From an uncultured Prevotella sp. (GTDB taxonomy: Bacteria > Bacteroidota > Bacteroidia > Bacteroidales > Bacteroidaceae): a stretch of 54,266 bases of DNA. The position numbers and the translations under genes were made by a program. Location: contig ONYL01000016.1 in the NCBI GenBank assembly GCA_900322035.1, forward strand, positions 1 to 54,266, written 5' to 3'. The notes under the pieces are model-generated. The model saw only the letters and a list, made by a program, of their open reading frames with translations, ran no database searches and was not told the DNA's origin. Below are positions 40,336 to 48,242 of the stretch, piece after piece (position 1 is the stretch's first letter; each line of letters starts with the position of its first letter).

Positions 40336-41331
40336 GGATATTTTGCGTGGGTTAACGGTAAGGACATAAAGATTGAACGTTTTCGTTGTATGGACAATGT
40401 ACGATGATGTACGTTGAAAAGATAACGAGCATTGTCGTACATTCATCGAGCATATATAAATAAATGAGCACAGACAAGGAGCTTGATCCCTGTCATAGCG
40501 AGACAACGGAGGATGAAATCCAAGGTTTGTTCCCTCAAGAGGAATGAGACAGGCATAGACGTTTACCAACTTAAGGACTTTTACTACCTTAAGATTGTAG
40601 GAAAATCATGGTCAGTCTTTTGCTCCTAATAGAGCAATGGGCCAGAAGCTATGGGGTGTAGCCTTGCGAGCAAGCTCGCAGCCACAAGGTGTCAAGACTG
40701 ACCATGAAGAAAATCGCTATAGCGTAAAATTGCCTTACGGCATAAAATAATGCAGCACACGAGTTCGTTTGGTAAGAAAGACATAAAACCAAGTTTATGA
40801 CTGAATTTATTTCCTTAGCCATTAAAACATAAAACCGAATTTATGAATGATTTCATTTCCTATAGCTATTTTCGTAAACTTCTGTACATGGTCCAAAGCA
40901 CAGATTGAGCGTTATGATGGTCACGAAGGTATCATCAGGGATTTCTAAACTGCTTGCGGGAGATTCTGGGGATGTGATAGATTTTATGCCGTAAGGCAAT
41001 TTTATGCCAAAGCAATTTTCGTCATGGACAGGCTTTTCCCCGACAGGGGTGGGGCTAAGGTGATGGAGTAACCGGCGAGCTTGCTCGCAAGGCTACTCCA
41101 TCACCTTAGCCCCATAGCTCCATGGGGAGCTAAAGTCTGTACGTGACTATTTTCCAAAAACTTATTCTCGATTCAGGGTGACGCATTGACGAAGTCAGGC
41201 GAACTGTCTTTTGGGATGGAAGGGTGGCACTAAATCTTTTTGAGTGATTTATGGTGGCACATTGTCGAAGTCATGTAAATTGCATGGTGGCAATCTTGGA
41301 TTTCCTTACCGTTCACCCATAGGAAATATCC
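40336..41331. mobile_element. Hairpin-rich MITE-like repeat, copy L
   Basis: About 1.0 kb without a gene, bounded by 28-nt inverted repeats (40336-40363 and 41304-41331) matching at 23 of 28 positions and sharing GGATATTT and AACGGTAAGG. Internal stems include a perfect 20-bp arm pair (41051-41070 / 41094-41113) around a GCGAGCTTGCTCGC core. Most of 40531-41331 is repeated in inverted orientation at 53455-54163, except a roughly 100-nt A/T-rich insert near 40775-40880. No transposase is present and I see no clear target duplication. I read it as a non-autonomous element. Confidence 0.65.
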
Positions 41332-41341
41332 AGTGATCCAT

Positions 41342-41377
41342 AAAAGGAGCTGTTGAAAATTCCGACAGCTCCTTTTT
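41342..41377. terminator. Bidirectional terminator between repeat and GH5 remnant
   Basis: Arms AAAAGGAGCTGT and ACAGCTCCTTTT are perfect with an 11-nt loop; A and T runs serve both strands. Confidence 0.8.
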
Positions 41378-41426
41378 ACCTTCCTCGATTTCCTTCTATT
41401 TGTCAGACAGACATCCGATATGCCTA

Positions 41427-41922
41427 TTATTTCTTGATCAGACGGTTTTCCTCGCGGATCATCTTCAGCGTAGACTTGTCTTTGGCAAAGACAGAGTTGA
41501 GTCCCTGCTGCTCCTGAGCGGGATCGCCGGTATAGGGATCGCCCACCTGCCATTGCTCGTGGCGGGGCTGTGCGAATCCGCCCCAAGCCCAGAAGTTGCA
41601 GCCTGCGAAGCGTCCGCCTCGTTTCATGTTGTCGGCCACGAGTTGGAATACATATTTATAGTAGCTGTCGCGGGCTTCTGTGGGAGATCCTGGAGTGAAT
41701 TTGAACCCATCGCGGGGATAGCCGAATTCTTCCATGACGAGCGGTTTCTTGATTTCCTCGCAGATCTTCAAGTGGCGGTCGATGTAGTCGCGGGAGTTCT
41801 CACACGAGCGCTGCACGTCTTCCCTGAGCGAGTCTTTTTTGGCCCAGCCCCAGTTGTAAGGCCACAGGTGGATGTTGCAATAGTCGATGTTGGGAGCATA
41901 GCATGAATTTGAATTTGGTCAT
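41427..41922 (-). pseudogene. Broken GH5 beta-mannanase
   Basis: The C-terminal part of a GH5-type endo-beta-mannanase is readable over about 155 codons: NIDYCNIHLWPYNWGW, KPLVMEEFGYPRDG (with the nucleophile Glu in EEFG), then FAGCNFWAWGGFAQPRH. The original start (ATG at 41922, beginning MTKFKFM) and promoter (41946-41953) remain, but the region between them has been deleted and the frame is shifted at about 41905. The signal peptide, most of the barrel and the acid/base Glu are missing. An ATG-started in-frame remnant would be 129 residues at most (from 41816, GTG). The gene is non-functional. Confidence 0.8.
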
Positions 41923-41945
41923 AGGTTGATGTTTTGTTGATATTG

Positions 41946-41953
41946 CAAAGTTA
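41946..41953 (-). promoter_or_regulatory. -7 element of the GH5 remnant
   Basis: Minus-strand TAACTTTG, 24 nt before the original ATG at 41922. The promoter outlived the coding region. Confidence 0.6.
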
Positions 41954-42018
41954 CTGATAATAAAAATAAATTCATGGTACTTTGTTGTCTGGAAATGGTA
42001 GAATCGAGTAAAAACATT

Positions 42019-42055
42019 AACGGCATTCCCCATGGTGGTCATGGGAAATGCCGTT
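42019..42055 (-). terminator. Terminator of acpP-fabF-rnc operon
   Basis: A 16-nt stem with one mismatch (AACGGCATTCCCCATG / CATGGGAAATGCCGTT) and a 5-nt loop, with an A run at 42010-42014 on plus giving Us on the minus strand, 30 nt after the rnc stop. Confidence 0.75.
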
Positions 42056-42084
42056 GACGTATGATGTATGAATGATAGGTCTGT

Positions 42085-43149
42085 TTATTCTTTGAAAGCT
42101 TGTTCCTCGGCAGCAGCGATGATCTCCTCCCGGCTTTGGGGTTGTGCGCTGATGTCACTCAGATCAAACTCCTCGTTTTCGTCGTCAGCTGTCTTTCGGC
42201 TGTCAGCCGCTGCGTTGCCGCTTTGTGGCTGGCTGTTCTCGCTGTATACTTTCTCCTTAAACGCAGTGACGTGTTTTTCTTCTTCCTGTGGCTGCTGTAC
42301 ATCACCTTGCGGGATGATGAAATCCATCTTCTCCTCTGTGTCAGGAACAAGGTTTACAGGCTCCTCCTCCATCTTCGTGCGCTTTCCTTTGGCCTCAAAG
42401 ACAGCGTCGATAAACTGAGGCTCCTTCTTCAGTCTTTCCAGTGTTAGCTTGCTGGCCTGCTGCTGGCTTTCCTTCTTGGAGAATCCTTTTCCGGTGCAAC
42501 CTTCCACACCCTCGATCACCACCTGATAGGAAAAGATGGGGCTGCCATTCTTGTCCTTGGACTGTGTGACGAGTTCGAAACTCAGTTTGACGCGGTTCTT
42601 CTGACTCCACTCAATGAGCTTGCTCTTGAAATTCACCTCTTTGTAGGCAACCTTGTCGATATTGATCATCTGGGCAAGGATTCTCTTCTTCATGAATTTC
42701 ATGCAGGCATCGTATCCGCGGTCGAGATAAAGAGCGCCAACCAGCGCCTCGAACGCATTTCCACCCAAATAGCTGTTGTGGGAGAAACTGTGTCCGCTGC
42801 TCATGATCAGCTGGTTGATACCCATCTCTTGAGCGAGCTTGTTGAGTGTCTCGCGCTGTACGAGTTTGCTTCTGGTGTTGGTCAGGAAGCCCTCACGCTT
42901 TCCTGGGAAGTGCACAAACACGATATCACCCACTACAGCGTCGAGGATGGCGTCGCCGAGAAATTCCAGACGCTCGTTGTTGACGGGTTTTCCCTTCTCA
43001 TTGCGGTGCATGATGCTTTTGTGCATCAGTGCCTGTTTGTAGAAGGTGATGTTGCGGGGATAAACCCCGAAGATGTCGTGTATGGAGATATAAAGCTCCT
43101 TTTCTTTGCGAAAAGGAAGCTTTATGATGTCCCAGAGATTATTCAGCAT
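42085..43149 (-). CDS. rnc: Ribonuclease III with acidic C-terminal tail
   Basis: This 354-residue enzyme cleaves double-stranded RNA, processing rRNA and regulatory duplexes. The RNase III signature NERLEFLGDAILDAVVGD lies at about residues 57-74. The second catalytic block includes GNAFEALVGALYLDRG. The dsRNA-binding domain is about 180-250 (SPIFSYQVVIEGVEGCTGKG, KKESQQQASKLTLERL). After it comes an 100-residue Glu/Gln-rich tail with no fold I recognise; typical RNase III is about 225-250 residues. The start overlaps the end of fabF by 11 nt. Confidence 0.95.
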   Translation of the reverse strand: MLNNLWDIIKLPFRKEKELYISIHDIFGVYPRNITFYKQALMHKSIMHRNEKGKPVNNERLEFLGDAILDAVVGDIVFVHFPGKREGFLTNTRSKLVQRETLNKLAQEMGINQLIMSSGHSFSHNSYLGGNAFEALVGALYLDRGYDACMKFMKKRILAQMINIDKVAYKEVNFKSKLIEWSQKNRVKLSFELVTQSKDKNGSPIFSYQVVIEGVEGCTGKGFSKKESQQQASKLTLERLKKEPQFIDAVFEAKGKRTKMEEEPVNLVPDTEEKMDFIIPQGDVQQPQEEEKHVTAFKEKVYSENSQPQSGNAAADSRKTADDENEEFDLSDISAQPQSREEIIAAAEEQAFKE

Positions 43150-44401
43150 ACTTTTTGAATAACACGCATGCGTTGTGACCGCCGAAGCCGAAAGTGTTGC
43201 TCAGTGCGGCACGCACGGTGCGCTTCTGAGCCTTGTTGAAAGTGAAGTTGAGCTTATAGTCGATATCCGGATCATCGTCGCCTTCCTCGTGGTTGATGGT
43301 GGGCGGCACGATGTCGTTCTTCACGGCGAGAATGCTTGCCATAGCCTCTACGGCGCCTGCGGCACCCAACATATGGCCGGTCATGCTCTTCGTGGAAGAG
43401 ATATTGAGCTTATAGGCTGCCTCACCGAACACTTGCTTGATGGCCATCGACTCAGAGAGGTCTCCCAAGTGGGTAGATGTGCCATGCACGTTGATGTAGT
43501 CGATATCCTCGGGCTTGAGGTTGGCGTCGCTAAGGGCTGCCTCCATAACGAGTTTGGCGCCGAGTCCCTCGGGATGCGGTGCGGTGATGTGGTGAGCGTC
43601 GGCCGATTCGCCCTCGCCTACCATTTCGGCATAGATCTTGGCTCCACGTGCCTTGGCGTGCTCCAATTCCTCAAGAACGATGCATCCTGCACCCTCTCCC
43701 ATTACGAAACCGTCGCGGCTGGCGCTGAACGGACGTGAGGCGTGCTCAGGGTCATCATTGCGGGTAGACAGCGCCTTCATGGAGTTGAATCCGCCCACTC
43801 CACAAGCACAGATGGCACTTTCGGCACCGCCTGCCACGATGATGTTGGCCTTGCCTAAACGGAGCAGGTTAAAAGCCTGGCAGAGTGCGTTGCCCGAAGA
43901 GGCACAAGCACTCGTGGTCGTGAAGTTGGGACCATGGAAACCAAAGTGGATGGATATTTGTCCGGCTGCGATGTCGGCAATCATCTTGGGGATGAAAAAC
44001 GGGCTGAACATAGGATCCTGGTCCAAATGTTGAGCGTAATAGGTCACTTCGTCCTCGAATGTGCGAATTCCGCCGATGCCAACACCGTAGATGACACCAA
44101 TGCGGTCCTTGTCTTCCTTGTCCAGGTCAAGCCCTGCGTCCTTCACACCCTGGATGGCCGAAATCATGGCCAGTTGGGTATAACGGTCCTGTTTGCGGGC
44201 TTCTTTGCGGTCAAGATAATCCAATACGTTCAGATTCTTCACCTCACAAGCAAAGTGGGTCTTGAATTTGGACGAATCGAATTGGGTGATGGGTGCGGCT
44301 CCGCTCTTGCCGGCAATGAGGTTCTTCCATGTCTCCTCAGCAGTATTGCCCACAGGTGTCACAGCGCCTAAACCCGTTACCACTACTCTTTTTAATTCCA
44401 T
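43139..44401 (-). CDS. fabF: 3-oxoacyl-ACP synthase II
   Basis: This 420-residue condensing enzyme elongates acyl-ACP with malonyl-ACP. Start 44401 (MELKRVVVTGLGAVTPVG) is the standard FabF N terminus; the frame extends 23 codons upstream through an AT-rich part without such similarity. The active-site Cys is C166 in TTTSACASSGNAL; His residues lie in NVHGTSTHLGD and KSMTGHMLGAAG. NTFGFGGHNA closes the family. It follows acpP by 152 nt with a terminator-like hairpin between, and overlaps rnc by 11 nt. Confidence 0.97.
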   Translation of the reverse strand: MELKRVVVTGLGAVTPVGNTAEETWKNLIAGKSGAAPITQFDSSKFKTHFACEVKNLNVLDYLDRKEARKQDRYTQLAMISAIQGVKDAGLDLDKEDKDRIGVIYGVGIGGIRTFEDEVTYYAQHLDQDPMFSPFFIPKMIADIAAGQISIHFGFHGPNFTTTSACASSGNALCQAFNLLRLGKANIIVAGGAESAICACGVGGFNSMKALSTRNDDPEHASRPFSASRDGFVMGEGAGCIVLEELEHAKARGAKIYAEMVGEGESADAHHITAPHPEGLGAKLVMEAALSDANLKPEDIDYINVHGTSTHLGDLSESMAIKQVFGEAAYKLNISSTKSMTGHMLGAAGAVEAMASILAVKNDIVPPTINHEEGDDDPDIDYKLNFTFNKAQKRTVRAALSNTFGFGGHNACVLFKKYAE

Positions 44402-44431
44402 TAATATTGGTGTTTTGAAAAAATGATAAAT

Positions 44432-44529
44432 AAAAAAAATTGATTGGTGGTTGATAAGTACCAGCATCATCTACATGTAAAAGCTACATAGCGACGCGCT
44501 GGAATCCTCCCCTTATCAACCATCAATCA
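44432..44529 (-). terminator. Terminator/attenuator between acpP and fabF
   Basis: Minus-strand stem with 18-nt arms (plus 44441-44458 and 44512-44529, one mismatch) with an inner CCAGC / GCTGG pair (44461-44465 / 44498-44502). The A run at 44432-44439 gives eight Us. It would cut most transcripts after acpP and let a fraction continue into fabF, which fits the need for more carrier protein than synthase. Confidence 0.7.
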
Positions 44530-44553
44530 AATGACTGACAAAAAAATATCAGA

Positions 44554-44796
44554 TTACTTGCCTGCGTTCTCTTTGATATAATTGATTGCGTCGCCTACAG
44601 TTGCAATCTTCTCAGCCTTGTCGTCAGGAATAGAGATGCCAAATGCCTTCTCAAACTCCATGATCAGCTCAACTGTATCCAGAGAGTCAGCACCGAGATC
44701 ATTGGTAAAACTTGCCTCAGGTTTAACTTCAGACTCGTCAACACCCAGCTTAGATACGATGATCTCTTTTACTTTGCTTTCAATTTCTTCTGCCAT
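44554..44796 (-). CDS. acpP: Acyl carrier protein
   Basis: This 80-residue acidic protein carries growing acyl chains on phosphopantetheine. The attachment serine is S38 in [12 protein letters not shown]. The four-helix layout and length match bacterial ACP. Upstream promoter at 44848-44879. Downstream is the attenuator and then fabF and rnc, an order common in Bacteroidetes. Confidence 0.98.
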   Translation of the reverse strand: MAEEIESKVKEIIVSKLGVDESEVKPEASFTNDLGADSLDTVELIMEFEKAFGISIPDDKAEKIATVGDAINYIKENAGK

Positions 44797-44847
44797 GATT
44801 TTAAATAATTAAATTGTGTTATTTTGATTTCACATTCAAATCGCGTG

Positions 44848-44879
44848 CAAAGGAACAAATTTTATTTCAATTGAGCAAA
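44848..44879 (-). promoter_or_regulatory. acpP promoter
   Basis: Minus-strand TTCCTTTG (44848-44855, one off the -7 consensus) and TTTG (44876-44879), 20 nt apart. Confidence 0.6.
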
Positions 44880-44970
44880 CTTTTTACTCAAAAATGTCGG
44901 TTTCGTTGCACAAACCACCATATTGTGTGCATTTATTTTTCACTTTTTCTGCAATTTGCACCAGTTTTAG

Positions 44971-45001
44971 TTGGCTGTTTAAATAATAATACATATCTTT
45001 G
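44971..45001 (+). promoter_or_regulatory. Promoter of DUF4254-GT9 pair
   Basis: TTGG (from 44971) and TATCTTTG (44994-45001), about 20 nt apart. It is divergent from the acpP promoter. Confidence 0.65.
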
Positions 45002-45051
45002 CAATATTGTTTATACCCCTGAATAATTGCAACCAACAACTTCATAATAAA

Positions 45052-45657
45052 ATGTCATTTACCGAACTCTGCAACCAAATTTTCAATCAGGCCATCAATG
45101 ATTATCATGTGAAGGACAACATTGATACACCTATCCAGAATCCTTACAGCAGGGACTCTATTGAAAACAGACTGTATCTGAAATGCTGGATCGATACAGT
45201 GCAGTGGCACTATGAAGACATCATACGTGATCCCCACCTCAATCCTGTAGAAGGAATGCAGCTTAAGCACCGCATCGACCGCTCCAATCAGGATCGTACA
45301 GACCTTGTGGAGCAGATCGACGCCTACTTCCGTCAGCTCTTCAGCGACGTGACGCCACTGCCCGATGCCACTATCAACACCGAGAGCCCGGCTTGGGCCA
45401 TTGACCGGCTGAGCATCTTGGCCTTGAAAATCTATCACATGCGTGAGCAGGCTGAAAGGCTGGATGCTACCGAGGAGCACCGCCGGAAGTGCGCCGCCAA
45501 GCTGGCTGTGCTGCTCGAACAGCAGAAAGACCTTTCCACAGCGATCGACCAATTGCTCGACGATATCAAGGCCGGACGCAAATACATGAAAGTGTATAAG
45601 CAGATGAAAATGTACAACGATACGGACACAAACCCCGTGTTGTATAAGCAAAAGTAA
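45052..45657 (+). CDS. DUF4254 family protein
   Basis: This 201-residue Bacteroidetes protein starts at 45052 (MSFTELCNQIFNQAINDYH). DUF4254 proteins are soluble and mostly helical (here with a coiled-coil-like stretch ALKIYHMREQAERLDATEEHRRK), without catalytic motifs known to me. It is 26 nt upstream of a GT9 heptosyltransferase-like gene, the family's usual neighbour; a supporting role in LPS assembly is an inference from that pairing. Confidence 0.88.
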   Translation: MSFTELCNQIFNQAINDYHVKDNIDTPIQNPYSRDSIENRLYLKCWIDTVQWHYEDIIRDPHLNPVEGMQLKHRIDRSNQDRTDLVEQIDAYFRQLFSDVTPLPDATINTESPAWAIDRLSILALKIYHMREQAERLDATEEHRRKCAAKLAVLLEQQKDLSTAIDQLLDDIKAGRKYMKVYKQMKMYNDTDTNPVLYKQK

Positions 45658-45683
45658 TCCAACGCGTAATATCCTCTTATTTC

Positions 45684-46739
45684 ATGAAGACCGACCACAT
45701 CCTCATTATTCGTTTCTCTGCCATGGGCGACGTTGCCATGGTAGTGCCTGTAGTGTATGAGCTTGCCCTGCAGTATCCCGAAGTGCGGATCACCGTCCTC
45801 AGCCAGCCCTTTGCCCGCCCGTTCTTCGAGTTTTTGGCACCAAGAGTAGGGTTTATGGATGCTGACTTGAAGAACGAATATCAGGGTGTGGTAGGCCTCA
45901 ATACGCTCTATCGCCGGCTCACGGCAAAGAATTTCACGGCCATAGCTGATTTCCATGATGTGCTGCGCACGAAATGGCTGCGCACTCGGTTCAATATCGA
46001 TCAGTACCGTGTGGAGCATATTAATAAGCACCGGATGCAGAAGCGGCGCCTCACAGCTCACAAGCACAAAGTGTTTAAGCAGTTGCCCTCATCCTTCGAC
46101 AACTATGCTGATGTGCTTTCACGCCTGGGCTATCCCATAGATCTGGGCCGTTTCCATTCCCTCTTTGGCGAGGGCCACGGCAACCTGCGTCTGTTGCCGC
46201 TGCAGATAGGGGAGAAGAAGCCTTTCCAGCAGTGGATTGGCGTTGCCCCTTTTGCTTCCCATACGGGCAAGACCTATCCTTTACCTTTGCTGAAGGAAGC
46301 TATAGAAATGATGATCAAGCGACATCCCAGTTGTCGGATCTTTCTTTTTGGGGGCAAGGAGCGGGAGTTGAAAATCCTTGACGAGATCGCTGCAATGCAC
46401 AAGCATTGCATCAATGCTTCGGCCATTCTTGGTGGGCTGACCAACGAGCTCATCCTGATGAGTAATCTCGACGTGATGGTGAGTATGGACTCGGCCAACA
46501 TGCACTTGGCTTCGCTCACCGGTACACCTGTAGTCAGCATTTGGGGAGCCACTCATCCTTACGCTGGTTTCTTAGGTTGGAAGCAGCGTATGGAAGACAC
46601 CGTCCAGATAACGCTTCCTTGTCGGCCATGCTGCGTATTCGGCGAGAAGGCTTGTCGTCGGGGTGACTATGCTTGTCTTAACCGCATTAAGCCTTCGGAT
46701 ATTGCCGATCACGTAGACAAAATAATTCGTCATTCATAA
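45684..46739 (+). CDS. GT9 family glycosyltransferase (heptosyltransferase-like)
   Basis: This 351-residue protein matches the GT9 family, which adds heptose or a related sugar to the LPS core. The N-terminal ILIIRFSAMGDVAMVVPVVYEL is the family's opening. The C-terminal half has IFLFGGKERELKILDEIA and VSMDSANMHLASLTGTPVVSIWGATHP, the donor-binding region with the conserved Asp-Ser. It is cytoplasmic at the inner membrane. It is co-directional with the DUF4254 gene. Confidence 0.92.
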   Translation: MKTDHILIIRFSAMGDVAMVVPVVYELALQYPEVRITVLSQPFARPFFEFLAPRVGFMDADLKNEYQGVVGLNTLYRRLTAKNFTAIADFHDVLRTKWLRTRFNIDQYRVEHINKHRMQKRRLTAHKHKVFKQLPSSFDNYADVLSRLGYPIDLGRFHSLFGEGHGNLRLLPLQIGEKKPFQQWIGVAPFASHTGKTYPLPLLKEAIEMMIKRHPSCRIFLFGGKERELKILDEIAAMHKHCINASAILGGLTNELILMSNLDVMVSMDSANMHLASLTGTPVVSIWGATHPYAGFLGWKQRMEDTVQITLPCRPCCVFGEKACRRGDYACLNRIKPSDIADHVDKIIRHS

Positions 46740-46781
46740 TTCACCATTCATCATTGCGGCTGTACGGTGATGATCAAAAAA

Positions 46782-47411
46782 TTATGAATTGTTTTTGTGG
46801 TACAGCACGATATTTCGCGAGTAGGTGAAGAATCCTACCGACTGTCCCAATATCAGCACAGGATCAAGACGGAAGATACCGTAGCTCACGATGATGGCAC
46901 AGCCCACAAGGCTGATGATCCAGAATCCCACGGGCAGTATCGACTCCTTGCGCCGGTAGCTGTATTCCCATTGATAGATAAACCTCAGCGTGAAGATGAT
47001 TTGTCCTGCTGAGCCCCATGCAAGGAGCCAGAGGGGCACGTGGCTGTTGTGGAAGAAGGACGTGAAGAATGCTGACGCATCCGACAGCATCAGGGCGATG
47101 GCCACAAGGGGTAGGGCAGAGATGGGTACACGGAAAAAGAGGCTCAGCTTATGCCATACTCCTTTGATGTCGAGGTTCCATATATAGATATAATAGGAAA
47201 TGAGCTGACCGAGAATGATGGCGAAGTCGCTGCGCAGCCATCCGTAGACGAAGAGAAGGATGCTGCCCGCCAACGAACAGATCCAATAGATATTGGGCGA
47301 CACCACCTTGTGGGCTCTCTCTGAGAGAATCCACTGTATCAGCATCCTCGCGGAGAAGAATCCCTGCGCGACAAATCCGATGGCATAAACAAACAATGAA
47401 GAAGTCTGCAT
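46782..47411 (-). CDS. LAB_N-domain membrane protein
   Basis: This 209-residue protein has about six membrane segments arranged as two copies of the LAB_N domain (named for the N terminus of lipid-A-disaccharide synthase): residues 7-75 (FVAQGFFSARMLIQWILSE) and 125-205 (GQIIFTLRFIYQWEYSYRR). It belongs with the GT2 and ArnT-like genes upstream on the same strand. LAB_N proteins often sit next to DPM1-like GT2 enzymes; they may help carry or flip the lipid-linked sugar (inference). Confidence 0.88.
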   Translation of the reverse strand: MQTSSLFVYAIGFVAQGFFSARMLIQWILSERAHKVVSPNIYWICSLAGSILLFVYGWLRSDFAIILGQLISYYIYIWNLDIKGVWHKLSLFFRVPISALPLVAIALMLSDASAFFTSFFHNSHVPLWLLAWGSAGQIIFTLRFIYQWEYSYRRKESILPVGFWIISLVGCAIIVSYGIFRLDPVLILGQSVGFFTYSRNIVLYHKNNS

Positions 47412-47442
47412 CTATATTTTTTCGGCTTGTGGGTGGAGTTTG

Positions 47443-48177
47443 TCACCCGTTGATATTCTCTTCGTCAATGTGGTATTTGATGTAGCGCTTCTTCATCCAG
47501 CGGTAGGCGAAGCAGTCGAGGAATGGTCCTTTGAGCCGGTTCCACAGATGATACTTCGACACACCCGCGATGCGGGGGTAGTGGCTTACGGGCACTTCCT
47601 TGAATTTTCCTTCCTCCAACATCATCAGCGCTGGCAAGAAGCGGTGCATACCGTCAAAAAACGGCAGCCGCTTGGCATAGCTCGTCCACATCACCTTGAG
47701 CGGACAGCCTGTGTCGGTGGCGGTGTCGCCGGTCATCTTGCGGCGGAAGCCGTTGGCGATCTTCGATTGCAGGCGCTTGAAAGCTGAATCCTTGCGATTG
47801 GCACGGATGCCCGACACGAGTTGGTAGTCGGGAGCAAATTTCAAGAGTTCGGCAAAGTCCTCCGGGTCTGTCTGCAGGTCGGCGTCGATATAACCCACAT
47901 AGCGGCTCTCTGCGGCGTCGATGCCGGCTTTCATCGCCGTGCTCAGTCCGTGGTTTTCCGACGAGGAGATATAGTAGAAGTGAGGCTGTCGCTTGCAAAT
48001 CTCGCGGATGGCCTTCAGGCTGCTGTCCTTGGAGCCGTCGTTGACAAGCAGCACACATGTCTTCATGGGGGCGTGGCCCACAAAGGCGGCTAATTTTTCC
48101 TCCACGCGTTTCATGTTGTCTTCCTCGTTGAAGACGGGGATGATGATGGTGAGTTGGTAATTCCTTGTATCGTTCAT
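47443..48177 (-). CDS. GT2 glycosyltransferase, DPM1-like
   Basis: This 244-residue enzyme starts at 48177 (MNDTRNYQLTIIIPVFNEEDN); the frame opens 13 codons upstream but those residues are not GT2-like. The nucleotide-sugar Asp appears in VLLVNDGSKDSS, and the metal-binding DxD in GYIDADLQTDPED. With no membrane segment of its own and a close LAB_N partner, it likely transfers a sugar to undecaprenyl phosphate. It lies 31 nt upstream of the LAB_N gene. Confidence 0.92.
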   Translation of the reverse strand: MNDTRNYQLTIIIPVFNEEDNMKRVEEKLAAFVGHAPMKTCVLLVNDGSKDSSLKAIREICKRQPHFYYISSSENHGLSTAMKAGIDAAESRYVGYIDADLQTDPEDFAELLKFAPDYQLVSGIRANRKDSAFKRLQSKIANGFRRKMTGDTATDTGCPLKVMWTSYAKRLPFFDGMHRFLPALMMLEEGKFKEVPVSHYPRIAGVSKYHLWNRLKGPFLDCFAYRWMKKRYIKYHIDEENING

Positions 48178-48242
48178 AATCTTTTGTTGGTCTATGTTGC
48201 GGCGGACAACGTTCATCCGCGATTCTGTAGAGATTTTATAGA

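Noticed and set aside
40290-41400. Insertion sequence with transposase
   Set aside because: Terminal repeats are present but there is no transposase frame; described as a non-autonomous element instead.
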